Positions 44,412-53,114 of a stretch of DNA of 53,114 bases are shown one piece after another (position 1 is the first letter of the stretch; each line of letters begins with the position of its first letter). This DNA is from Fragilariopsis cylindrus CCMP1102 (taxonomy: Eukaryota; Bacillariophyta; Bacillariophyceae; Bacillariales; Bacillariaceae). The translations under genes were made by a program, and so were the position numbers. The stretch is taken from NCBI GenBank assembly GCA_900095095.1, contig FMBT01000227.1:1-53114 (forward strand). Direction: 5' to 3'. Under the pieces are notes generated by a model. That model was given only the letters and a program-made list of their open reading frames with translations. It made no database searches and was not told where the DNA came from.

Positions 44412-46853
44412 TCAATCAAATATTGATCTAGCAATTTCATCAAATTCATTGTAGTTGGGAACAGCAACACTAACGGTGCCATAAACAGCAATAAGATTGG
44501 CTGCTAATGTCCACAATAATGATATTAATGTATCATCGAATTCTAATAATAACTGATAGATTAATATCAGTATTATTAGACATGATATTAAACCAAATTG
44601 GACAGTCGATACGAAAGCAACAATCCTGGACGTTGCTGGATGACCTAACTCATTCCGAAATAATTTATACGTTGCACGTAGGAATAAATCAAACGGAACA
44701 CCCTCAGGATTATTTGTTGTTGCTCTATACATCGTTCGTCCATATTTTATAACATCACCTTTCTTATATCGTTTTCGTGGTTCCCATTCAGATGTTTGTT
44801 GTTCCTTTTGTTGTTGCTGTAAGTGCTGTAACGTCGACGATGATTTGTTACTTTTACTGCTGCTGGTATTATTATTGTTATCTGATGACGATGATTGTTT
44901 ATTGTCTTTGTTGTTCAACATATAATCGTCGTCGTCGTCGATTGCAATCCACCCTCCTGCAAGGTAGCCTGTAATACCTAAATGTGATCGATTCAATGTC
45001 GCAGCTTGTGCCAACAATAATGATAGTGTTGTAACCACAACAGAAATACCAATCATATATGCTGATACAGTATCAGGTCGTAATAAATTATCACCCACCG
45101 AAAATGGTTTTTCGCCGGTACCGCCACTACTACCATCTTGATAATCACTTCGAAGTGGAGATGTTATCCCAGCAAAGAACATTACCTTTGACAATTCCAA
45201 TAGTCCCGATTTATTGGCACATTGACCTGTTGTTTTACATGCAAATTCTGTTCTTGGTAGTATAGCACAAATAAAAACATTTTCCATTAGACGTATCAAT
45301 GCAACCTTACAAATCAATTTAAAACGATGATCTGTTACAATTGATTGATATTGTTCTAACCATGGCTGGTCACGATATCTTTCTCCCATCTCCTCTACCA
45401 CTACACCACCACCCTTCGAACTACTGTTACGATGACTAGACTTGTTACTTCCTTCGGCCACACCAGATAATACCGAGGACGATGCTTGTTTTTTCGATGC
45501 AGTACGTAATGATTTTACAATATTCGATGATCCAGAAACTAAATCAGGTATTGGTAATAATATAACACGTCCAAAACAAAATATACCGAGTACTGTGGCT
45601 GGGATCATTATATAATAACAACATTCCATCCAACTGGGTGGAGATGATCGTTCGTATAAACCAAATGGTTGTGTTGTATCATGTAGGTACCCACCAGAAT
45701 ATCCCACCGCAGTGGAATATTTCATGGCCTCCATTTGCAATGCATGATCCGTCACAAATGGTGAGTGAACAACATTACCACTATTACCATTTAGATTATG
45801 TTCCTTAGTGGGATTATAATGACTAGCAGGTGCTGTACCATAAAAGAAATATTCTACATCACGTAACAGGTACGTGATATCACCATATATCCAACTAAAG
45901 TATCGTGTAAAACCATTCACAGTACCGCTTAAATTTTGAATAGAATTCGAATCATAATAACTGTTGTTGTTGTAGTTGTCACTGTCACTGTCATCATTGT
46001 TATAATAGGATGATGGTGTTTGATTAGTATTATTATAACTTAATGGATATTCATAACAAAAATATAGAAATAATAATGTTCCAATTGGTAATACCATTTG
46101 TAAGGAGGGTGTGTAGGTATTAATAATGTTATTCCAATAATCTTCCGATGTTGCCACCGCTAAACTGGAGGGGAAGACATTCTGTATATCGGAACATTTG
46201 ATATAAAACCATTCCATGGATCGATCAATTATACCACGAATAGTATTATCTTGGTTAGTGTAAGTATTGTTGTTATGGTTGTTGTTTTGTTTGTTATTGG
46301 ATTTATTGCTACGACGATTATATTTGGAAGACGATGATGATAATCCGGATGATAGTCCTGATGATTGGGGATTGTTGTTGGATGTTAAATTTGAGACTAA
46401 ATCATTTTCCACACCCATCATAGTTGCAATATCATCGGCAGCAGTATGATTTGTACCAATAAATTTAGAGACAATATGTGATTTAGGTCGATCAAATATT
46501 TGTCCCGCTAAGACAAAAGTACAAATAAAATCAATACAATTTTCAATTGGATTAAATTGAAATTTACCCGGTGATAATAATCCAGGGATGGTACGTTCAC
46601 TCACACATGTGTACGTATCACAAGATATTAAGAGATAACGGATCCATAAATTACGTGATAACCATACTGATATTAATATCGTATAGCGTATATCACGTCC
46701 TATTGCTGCATATCCTAACATTGATAAACTGATTAATAAATAGAATTCATGACGTAAATGAACAGTGGTTGGTCCAAATAGACGATAGGATATATTCCAT
46801 GATGATCCGCCTCGTCGTCCTACTACTCCCGAGGATGATGACGATGATCCCAT
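44412..46853 (-). CDS. Large multipass membrane protein with carbohydrate-module-like segment
   Basis: An 813-codon unbroken frame I do not recognise. Hydrophobic segments include FYLLISLSMLGYAAIG, YTILISVWLSRNLWIRYLLI, MVLPIGTLLFLYFCY, CCYYIMIPATVLGIFCFGRV, VALIRLMENVFICAIL, SAYMIGISVVVTTLSLLLAQ and a C-terminal pair (FGLISCLIILILIYQLLLEF, LISLLWTLAANLIAVYGTVS), so seven or more TMs. Between them are poly-N/S linkers and Cys-bearing loops (SCDTYTCVSE, FACKTTGQCANKSG). At about residues 687-733 a segment WEPRKRYKKGDVIKYGRTMY followed by RATTNNPEGVP has the W, YxxGDxVxYxxxxYxA spacing seen in CBM5/12 chitin-binding modules; this is suggestive only. No transporter signature is seen. Confidence 0.6.
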   Translation of the reverse strand: MGSSSSSSGVVGRRGGSSWNISYRLFGPTTVHLRHEFYLLISLSMLGYAAIGRDIRYTILISVWLSRNLWIRYLLISCDTYTCVSERTIPGLLSPGKFQFNPIENCIDFICTFVLAGQIFDRPKSHIVSKFIGTNHTAADDIATMMGVENDLVSNLTSNNNPQSSGLSSGLSSSSSKYNRRSNKSNNKQNNNHNNNTYTNQDNTIRGIIDRSMEWFYIKCSDIQNVFPSSLAVATSEDYWNNIINTYTPSLQMVLPIGTLLFLYFCYEYPLSYNNTNQTPSSYYNNDDSDSDNYNNNSYYDSNSIQNLSGTVNGFTRYFSWIYGDITYLLRDVEYFFYGTAPASHYNPTKEHNLNGNSGNVVHSPFVTDHALQMEAMKYSTAVGYSGGYLHDTTQPFGLYERSSPPSWMECCYYIMIPATVLGIFCFGRVILLPIPDLVSGSSNIVKSLRTASKKQASSSVLSGVAEGSNKSSHRNSSSKGGGVVVEEMGERYRDQPWLEQYQSIVTDHRFKLICKVALIRLMENVFICAILPRTEFACKTTGQCANKSGLLELSKVMFFAGITSPLRSDYQDGSSGGTGEKPFSVGDNLLRPDTVSAYMIGISVVVTTLSLLLAQAATLNRSHLGITGYLAGGWIAIDDDDDYMLNNKDNKQSSSSDNNNNTSSSKSNKSSSTLQHLQQQQKEQQTSEWEPRKRYKKGDVIKYGRTMYRATTNNPEGVPFDLFLRATYKLFRNELGHPATSRIVAFVSTVQFGLISCLIILILIYQLLLEFDDTLISLLWTLAANLIAVYGTVSVAVPNYNEFDEIARSIFD

Positions 46854-47475
46854 TTTTTTTTCTCCCTAGTGCCTTCTTACTTCTTCTTCTTCTTCTTGAA
46901 ACTGAATAGAAAGTATTCGTTATAAATACTTGAAGTATACTAATAATATACTTTCAAATTAAACTTTTGTCTTGCTGCTTTACCGTATGTCTCTCTTTGA
47001 ATGTTATCAATAGGTAACTTAGCGAAGACAAATTTAAGAATGATGTTTAAATGTGAAAGTGATGATGATGAAGTGCACATCATGAATAAAGAGGAGGAAT
47101 AAAAGATTGGACTTAATTAGCGCTAATTCTGTCCGCGTCGCGTGTCGTCTGTCCGTTATTCTAATATTATTTTCTTACAATGAAATTTAGCAATATTTTT
47201 TCACACCGACCATGGTATTACATAACTTTACCGCAATATACCTGAGCTGTCGGTATCACAATAGAGGCTTTACGGTAGGTTAACTTTTATTTGATAGCTA
47301 GCTACATTTGATAACATGTTTACCTCCTCGCTGATGCCGAAACTACTGCTTGTATCGTATATGGTGCTGCTGCTACTGATAATAGACTACCAGAAGCGAC
47401 AGTAGTAGTAGTAGCATTTCTTCATCACGTACCGGTATGCACGAAAATAATAAAAATACTCAGAACATTATCATT
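46854..47475. other. Upstream region between multipass gene and SET gene
   Basis: Divergent spacer of about 620 bp. No motif is assigned. A TACTACTACTGTCG-type stretch lies near 47390-47412. Confidence 0.45.
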
Positions 47476-48457
47476 ATGTATCCGTACAGTCGGATGATTA
47501 CGAAATTACTAACGAAGATGAAGACTGTAGTAGTATACGATATCAAATCAATAAAGTATTAATGGACAAACGAATAGAACTGTTAGCTGCTGATACCGTC
47601 GAACTTAATAGAGTACATCCAAAGAGTATAGTTCCAAAAGATAATGAAATGAGAGATACTCTTACCACTGTTACTACCGATCAAATGATTAATGAATATT
47701 ACTATCTAGTCGATTAGATATGCCATTTCTGAAATCTACAGAAGTCGGTCCAGTACTATTGACGGTGCAGGACGTGGTCTATTTGCAACTGTGGATATAA
47801 ATGAGGGTGAAGTTATCACATGCTATCCAGGAGATGCTGTACTATATGAGAGAGTAGTAATAGTAGTCCCTCTTCTTCTTCCTCCTCCTCCTCCACAGTA
47901 GATGATGATGATGAAAATTACGACGACGACGAAGAAAAGAATATATGACTGTGATGAGGAGGATGAGGATGAGGCGAGGATGAGGATGAGGATGAGGATT
48001 TTACCGATGCAATGGTACTATGGGGCATCCATGTTCCCGAAAACGATCGTTGGGATGATGATGCAGTATTTGATGGATCCGAAACAAAATTCCTTTAACA
48101 GCCTACGCTGTTTCGGTAGATGATCAATATTCCGTGATGGGCCATCCAGAGTTAGATTCAATCCAGCCTATTCTGGCCATTATGCCAATGATGGTGCGGT
48201 CATCTGGCATTAGAAACACCAACATCCGAAGCTAATAGAGCAGCTGCGTTAGAATTGGGTTTGGATACAGAATATTCTTCGATAACATCGGAGTAGGAGG
48301 TGTGGAGGAGAATATTGTCGCCTATGTTCTGAAGAGTTTTGAAGTGGCGAACGCAAAAATCGTGGAACTTGGAGGTATCCATGTTGCAGTGGTTGCGACG
48401 AGAGATATTCAGGCAGATGACGAAATAATGGTAACTATGGACCAGACCATTGGTTAG
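47476..48457 (+). CDS. SET-domain protein, many frame breaks
   Basis: Probably a lysine methyltransferase-like protein. From the ATG at 47476, after one missing base, it reads SDDYEITNEDEDCSSIRYQI, NKVLMDKRIELLAADTVELN. After two changes near 47712-47740 it reaches the SET opening IDGAGRGLFATVDINEGEVI, TCYPGDAV. A poly-S and acidic insert follows, then EDFTDAMVLWGIHVPENDRW, AYAVSVDDQYSVMGHPELDS, NPAYSGHYANDGAV, SEANRAAALELGLDTEYSS. It ends AKIVELGGIHVAVVATRDIQ, ADDEIMVT, which matches the SET core where the substrate channel and the DE(I/L) strand meet. At least six breaks lie within 1 kb, more than elsewhere, so a pseudogene is possible; a TAA between 48090 and 48100 is one frame point. Confidence 0.5.
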
Positions 48458-48720
48458 GGTATAGCTAAGGCATGCTTGTTTGCGTGGCGCTAGCTGAAGG
48501 GTTTATAATAATACGATAATAATATCATGATTTTGACGTGACTATAAAAGTCTAAATAATGTAATAATAGAATGGAATAGAAACTAACAATGAAAAACGA
48601 AGCTAATAAGTGTAACTTTCGAAAATAATGTATATTCAACATACGATACCCCCCATACGGTTGCATGTCACTGATAAATAATCATAACACGATTTTTTTA
48701 GAACTTCAATAAATAACCCA
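48458..48720. other. Convergent spacer
   Basis: AT-rich 263-bp gap between the SET gene and the wall-protein stop. Nothing coding is seen. Confidence 0.5.
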
Positions 48721-50591
48721 TCAATTTACTTTATTCCAACGCCGGCGACGACGCGACTCAATATTTGACACCAAGGCTTCGATGCAGAAATCATTCGTCA
48801 GACCTACATCAGTCAGTGACTGGAATTGTTCAATACCACAAGCAGGAGATTTCAGATATGATCCATCGTTCACTTCATTTTTGTTATCGGTCTGAATTCG
48901 CAGTCCGCTATTAGCATCCGTTGAAGAAATACCGACGCAAAATTCCTCTTGAAAGATCATCAGATCCATGCTTAAATCAGCTGTATTTTCACCGAATGTG
49001 TATCCGAAAACCTCTTCAGTGTATAACAATACACTTTCCATTGGTCCATCTGCCGCATTTCCAGCAAAAACATTTATCTTTAAATCGGTAGGAACAGCTG
49101 CAGATTCGCCAATCCAGAATCGGACAGATTCGATTTGAAATGGAATACTTACATCGAATAGATCGATATTGAAGCAATTCACAATGTCGTTAGGATTGCC
49201 TCCTACCGTTTCCGTATCAGGTCTACACTAGCACATCCAATACCATTAGTGGGACCGTTGCACACACCAGGTACATCCTGAAATGACAGAACAGTAGCTC
49301 CTGATGGGAGTGGTTCGTCGACGATTGGTTCATCTACGATTGGTTCGTCAACAATTGGTTCGTCAACAATTGGCTCGTCTACGATTGGTTCGTCTACGAT
49401 TGGTTCGTCAACAATTGGTTCGTCAACAATTGGCTCGTCTACGATTGGTTCGTCTACGATTGGTTCGTCAACGTTTGGTTCGTCTACGATTGGTTCGTCT
49501 ACGATTGGTTCGTCAACGATTGGTTCGTCAACGATTGGTTCATCGTCATCAACACCATCATCGCTATCCTGTAACCATGTTCCAGAACATTGAGTAAACA
49601 TTTCACATCGGTCCCGATTTGTATTACATATTGGGTTGGTACTGCATGCTTCGATGTCTCCTCCGAATCTACCACAACAACCGGCATCATCATCGACGTC
49701 ATCATCAACATCATCATCGCTATTCGATAACCATGTTCCAGAGCATACAGCAAGAATTTCACATCGGTCCTGATTTGTATTACATCTTTGGTTGGTACCG
49801 CATATTTGACCGCCGTCTATTCCGAATCCAGCACAACATCCGTCTTCTGATGGACCATCACTATTTGAAACGTCAGCGGATGGAGCTGTAGTAGCAGCAA
49901 CGGTTGTTGGTGTCGTAGTCTCAGGCACGGTGGTTGAACTACCACTTGATGGAGCTGTAGTAATAGCAAAGGTTGTTGGTGCCGAAGTAGGAGACTCGGT
50001 TGTCGGAGATTCGGTAGGAGACTCGGTTGTTGGAGATTCGGTCGGAGCTGCAGTAGGAGACTCGGTTGTCGGAGTTTCGGTAGGAGACTCGGTTGTTGGA
50101 GATTCGGTCGGAGCTGCAGTAGGAGACTCGGTTGTCGGAGATTCAGTAGGAGACTCGGTTGTCGGAGATTCGGTACTTGGAACGGTAGTGTTAGAAGGAC
50201 TTTCAGTCATATTAGAATCGGTGGGTGCCACAGTAGATGTGCCTGCTGTTGGGGAAGATGTGGTTGGAGCAGATGTGGTTGGATTATACGATGGTGGATT
50301 TGTCTGTGGAACCTGAGTTTCTGGTGGTGGAGGAGGATAAGGATTTTTCACTTCAGGATGATAATGCCTAGCAGAGAACGTAGGATTTGACGCAGGAGTT
50401 GGAGGAGCCGTTATGCTGTGAACTGCCCCCACATGTTCGAGATTTCTATTATCTTCCATTCTCTTTGTCCTCAAGTACGCCGAGGTGGAAGCATTAATCG
50501 AACTTCCATTTAGAACCATGACCAGTAGAAGAAACACCCCTCGTAGCAAGCATCGACGACGGGCAATCAAGTCTCCTTTAATTCCAACCAT
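48721..50591 (-). CDS. Secreted wall/adhesive-like repeat protein with Cys modules
   Basis: Likely exported to the cell surface. The start at 50591 opens a basic region and hydrophobic signal ([20 protein letters not shown]). Then come Pro/Tyr sequence ([20 protein letters not shown]), a long S/T/P array built on [10 protein letters not shown] and APTESPT, and two Cys modules with the shared plan CCxxFG, C(G/S)TN, CNTNxDRCE, CSGTWL (about residues 253-290 and 308-345). Next is a VDEPI pentapeptide array of about 16 units. The C-terminal domain reads [20 protein letters not shown], then after one missing base near 49215 [40 protein letters not shown]-like segments and ends RRRRRWNK. The frame break joins the two open frames in one step. 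Acidic and hydroxy-rich repeats recall diatom wall-associated and adhesive proteins; that is inference. Confidence 0.7.
49312..49549 (-). repeat. VDEPI pentapeptide array (15-bp units)
   Basis: About 16 units, nearly all Val-Asp-Glu-Pro-Ile, one ending Asn. At the DNA level groups of four units form a 60-bp higher-order repeat with alternating TCTACGATTGG and TCAACAATTGG words, so the array grew by amplifying a block of four. Confidence 0.9.
49975..50190 (-). repeat. TESPT-type S/T/P array
   Basis: Repeats of [10 protein letters not shown] with APTESPT interruptions, from 15-30 bp units such as GGAGACTCGGTTGTCGGAG on the plus strand. They are likely heavily O-glycosylated. Confidence 0.85.
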
Positions 50592-51177
50592 TGTTTTGTC
50601 AAAGTAGAAGTATAATTTAGAAAGTATAACTCTATTTCAAAAAAGGGTAGATAGATATTTTCTAGTTGTCTACCTTACCAGAATACAGTTGAGAAAATTG
50701 GTGGCGGGTTGCTGTTTCCTTGTCTGCTTTGATGGCTGGTTGATGCGAGCTAGTTGAAACAAAAACAAAAGTGTTGTATCGATCGCGGAAACTTCCTTCA
50801 CTAGGGTTGATTGTCGCGCATTTTGTGAACTAAAAATCTCTCCCTATCGCTAACAAAATACAATGGTTTACCTTAAGTAAAAAATAACGATAAATCAGTC
50901 GTGGATCTATAAATGGTGGTTTTTAACCGTTTACGTTAAACTCGAGAAAGCGCGGTCCGCTCAGTTTTTGCATACCTTAACAAGATATCGTTACAATTAA
51001 TTATTCCGATTTAAATTTAAAAAAAGGAAACCTGCTTCCTTCGATATTCACATCGAAGATATTTTCTTGAATTTGAATTCATAACCTTTACTCTATCTTT
51101 TTCAAAGAAAAGACAGAAGTTTAAATTTGTAATCAAAATCTCCGCTAAGCCTTTAGATAACTCATTGTATAGTAACA
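50592..51177. other. Divergent spacer
   Basis: Separates the minus-strand wall-protein start (50591) from the plus-strand sulfotransferase start (51178); 586 bp, AT-rich near 51178. No motif is assigned. Confidence 0.45.
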
Positions 51178-52512
51178 ATGACAGGTAGAACCAGTTATAT
51201 ACGAATAGCAGTGATTGTTACTATCTCTTGGTACGCTTTCACAACCCTATTCTTCACGATAGTGTTGAACCGAGGAGATATTGAAACCACCACGTCCCTT
51301 CGTCATGATGTCATGACTGCCACCCTTCTTCCACCAAGAAGGCATCTAAGAGAACAAGAGGCAGCAGCGGAAGCACTAATCAAAAATAAAATCAACAAAT
51401 CTAAAATTACACCTTCTATTAAAGAAAATGGAAGCGACATAATCAATTCCGAAACAAACGAATTCATTAATACTGCAATGAATGTAAGAGCAGATGCTAT
51501 ACCTCCTCAATGTGATAAGCTCCCGCTTGTCAATGGTCGTCACTTCTTTAGAAATCGACTACGGGTTGTAGATCAAGATCTTACAGACATATGTGGGCCT
51601 AAGGTTATGATTATAGGTAGCATGAAGTGTGGAACTAATAAACTCGCAGAATTACTTCTACAGCATCCAAGAATCAAATTGAATTCGTGCAGTCTTTCCA
51701 ATACACAAGGAGGGTGCAATCAGGGCTTATTTCAAGCAGCGCTCAAGCAAGGACTTGTCTTTGAAGGAAATGACTTTACCCACATCCGCAGAGATGATCC
51801 TGACGGCTGGCTGAATAATTATGGGAAGCGGTTGCCATTGACAGACGGAATCAGCACGATGACTTTCGATAAGTCACCTTCGTATATGGATATACCATTC
51901 TTTCCTGACGTTGCGAAAACATCAAGGAAATATCTACCCAATGTGAAAATAGTTGCAACTCTATGCAATCCAGCAGAACGCCTATTTAGTGAATTGAACC
52001 ATTTGCTTAACTCGAATCGCGAAGGGTTCAATCAATTCTATCATGATAATGATGTAACTCCACCAGTAGATTTCTCTTCGTTCGTCCACTTGTTAAAACC
52101 TGAAAATCCGATATGTAATGAAAAGAATGATTTCTGTGAAAGCAATCGGATGCAATATTTGAAGAAAGGCGAGTTTCTCAACAACCTCCGTCCCTGGTAC
52201 GAGGAATACGGCGAAGAAAACGTTTTACTCGTCGACATGAGTCAAGACCCGACCGTTATTGTGGAAAACCTCTTGGATCACGTCGGTTCCGACGTACTGC
52301 CACTATCTGAATATCCGTGGGATGACGTGAGGACCCATGCTGTATTTTCGAGTAGTGCCTATGAGGGACGTTCATCGGCGTACCAATATTTCAATGAAGA
52401 TATGAAATGGCTTGAGAGATACTATGAACCACACAATGATGAGCTTGCAAGTAAACTTGGAAAAGATTGGCCAAGAAAATGGAGCTGTCGCTTGAATGGA
52501 AATTGTGAATAG
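51178..52512 (+). CDS. Type II membrane sulfotransferase-like protein 3
   Basis: A predicted Golgi sulfotransferase, 444 residues, one exon. TM at about residues 8-31 (YIRIAVIVTISWYAFTTLFF), a stalk, then the PAPS loop analogue KVMIIGSMKCGTNKLAELLL followed by QHPRIK, which fits GxxKxGTxxLxxxLxxHP. Then FDKSPSYMDIPFFPDVAKTS, NVKIVATLCNPAERLFSELN, the place of the usual (R/L)xNPxxRxxSxxxH, and LRPWYEEYGEENVLLVDMSQ, DPTVIVENLLDHVG, as in heparan-sulfate-type enzymes. The C-terminal DDVRTHAVFSSSAYEGRSS and YFNEDMKWLERYYEPHNDEL match the family end. It has a different PAPS loop from the two genes at 13.9-21 kb, so it belongs to another branch. In the third motif the usual RNP is CNP. No frame break. 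Confidence 0.78.
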   Translation: MTGRTSYIRIAVIVTISWYAFTTLFFTIVLNRGDIETTTSLRHDVMTATLLPPRRHLREQEAAAEALIKNKINKSKITPSIKENGSDIINSETNEFINTAMNVRADAIPPQCDKLPLVNGRHFFRNRLRVVDQDLTDICGPKVMIIGSMKCGTNKLAELLLQHPRIKLNSCSLSNTQGGCNQGLFQAALKQGLVFEGNDFTHIRRDDPDGWLNNYGKRLPLTDGISTMTFDKSPSYMDIPFFPDVAKTSRKYLPNVKIVATLCNPAERLFSELNHLLNSNREGFNQFYHDNDVTPPVDFSSFVHLLKPENPICNEKNDFCESNRMQYLKKGEFLNNLRPWYEEYGEENVLLVDMSQDPTVIVENLLDHVGSDVLPLSEYPWDDVRTHAVFSSSAYEGRSSAYQYFNEDMKWLERYYEPHNDELASKLGKDWPRKWSCRLNGNCE

Positions 52513-52912
52513 TTCAATATTACTTAATGTTGTAACGAGTTTCGCATGAATACTCAACTTGAGCTTTTCTTCGATTCTCAGAAGTATTGGAATACTCCTG
52601 ACACGTCGAACGTTTGTCGTTTCACGAACAAGTTTACTCGTGCACTATAGTACATAGATGTAGCGGTTCAGCATGTAATAATCATAGCAATCGCATAGAG
52701 TGAGATAAAGCCGAAATTCAAATAGTATTTGGCAGGTTTTAAAAGGTCTGATGATCTTAATTTTCACTCGCAGTATATATAGATGATTATTATTCTTAAA
52801 ATAGGTTGTAAAAGTTCAATCAATAGAACAACATAGCAAGTAATCACTGCAATTGCACTACGTCTTCTTAGTTGTGATATATCATTTATCAATTCAAAGT
52901 AAAGTGCAGCTA
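52513..52912. other. Convergent spacer
   Basis: AT-rich 400-bp gap between the sulfotransferase stop and the stop of the next gene on the minus strand. No gene. Confidence 0.5.
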
Positions 52913-53114
52913 TTATTTAGTTCTTATCCTGGGATTGTCCCAAATAACACCAATTTCTCTGAGTCTTTCCTGTCTTACTTCACTTAGCTTTCCATAATTT
53001 TGTCTGCTAAACCAGTCTCCAAGATTTTTACCATCTTCTTTATGATCTCTTGGGACATTACAGTCTCCCTCTCTATTTTTGTATTGTATAAGAAGTTTGC
53101 TGAATTCATCCCCA
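52913..53114 (-). CDS. Partial helicase-associated-domain protein
   Basis: Runs off the right edge; only the C-terminal 66 codons are present. It reads DEFSKLLIQYKNREGDCNVP, RDHKEDGKNLGDWFSRQNYG, KLSEVRQERLREIGVIWDNP, RIRTK and stops at 52913-52915. The pattern FxxLLxYKxxxGxCxVP, LGxWxxxQ, LxxxRxxxLxxIGxxW is the helicase-associated (HA) repeat, which occurs in large numbers in diatom proteins. The parent protein may carry many HA repeats. Whether a helicase domain precedes them is outside the window. Confidence 0.85.
   Translation of the reverse strand, partial: GDEFSKLLIQYKNREGDCNVPRDHKEDGKNLGDWFSRQNYGKLSEVRQERLREIGVIWDNPRIRTK

Noticed and set aside
49930-50316. Plus-strand open frame of about 128 codons rich in Gly, Val, Asp and Ser
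   Set aside because: It is the antisense shadow of the TESPT array of the wall protein.
1-53114. CRISPR arrays, rRNA, tRNA genes
   Set aside because: No spaced identical repeats of CRISPR type, no rRNA core sequences, and no paired A- and B-box tRNA pattern was found on reading.

Overview
The window looks like nuclear DNA from a diatom, or a close stramenopile relative. The signs are short GT-AG introns of about 70-220 nt, AT-rich DNA, dense trinucleotide microsatellites that encode poly-N, poly-Q, poly-D and poly-S runs, and several families I associate with diatoms: GMFNTGTN-type sulfotransferases, a FQGL-type four-TM membrane protein, WYT/VRF-type proteins, helicase-associated repeats, and secreted proteins rich in S/T/P and D/E/P repeats. 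No prokaryotic operon structure, rRNA or convincing tRNA is visible.

Layout. 1-1.7 kb: no firm gene. 1.7-8.8 kb: a SAC phosphoinositide phosphatase (-) and an uncharacterised acidic protein (+), transcribed divergently. 9.1-11.1 kb: a diatom-type WYT protein (-). 12.3-13.2 kb: a Ctr copper transporter (+). 13.9-21 kb: two paralogous membrane-anchored sulfotransferases (-) on either side of a SOUL haem-binding protein (+) and a secreted dirigent-like protein (+). 21-29 kb: transposon relics and inverted repeats around a SAP-domain protein (+) and a second small VRF-type protein (-). 29.2-32 kb: a Tudor-like plus triple AP2-like gene (+). 32.8-35.3 kb: a weak broken gene and a four-TM protein with a 22-residue minisatellite (both -). 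38-40.3 kb: a TPR protein (+). 40.5-44 kb: a membrane-anchored cyclophilin-like gene (+) facing a type I membrane protein (-); a near-identical 35-bp element lies upstream of each. 44.4-46.9 kb: a large multipass protein (-). 47.5-48.5 kb: a badly frame-broken SET gene (+). 48.7-50.6 kb: a cell-wall or adhesive-like repeat protein (-). 51.2-52.5 kb: a third sulfotransferase (+). 52.9 kb to the end: a partial helicase-associated protein (-).

One pattern matters for every gene model here. Many clearly conserved genes are broken by single missing nucleotides, mostly in short homopolymers, and adding one base restores the family's reading frame. Other long frames (744-813 codons) are clean. I read this mainly as residual indel error in the assembly, with true pseudogenisation or slippage as alternatives. 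The spans below therefore give the extent of each inferred gene, with breaks stated. Functionally the genes form no obvious pathway. The most coherent theme is secretory-pathway and cell-surface biology: three sulfotransferases, wall and adhesin-like repeats, a dirigent-like barrel and several membrane proteins.
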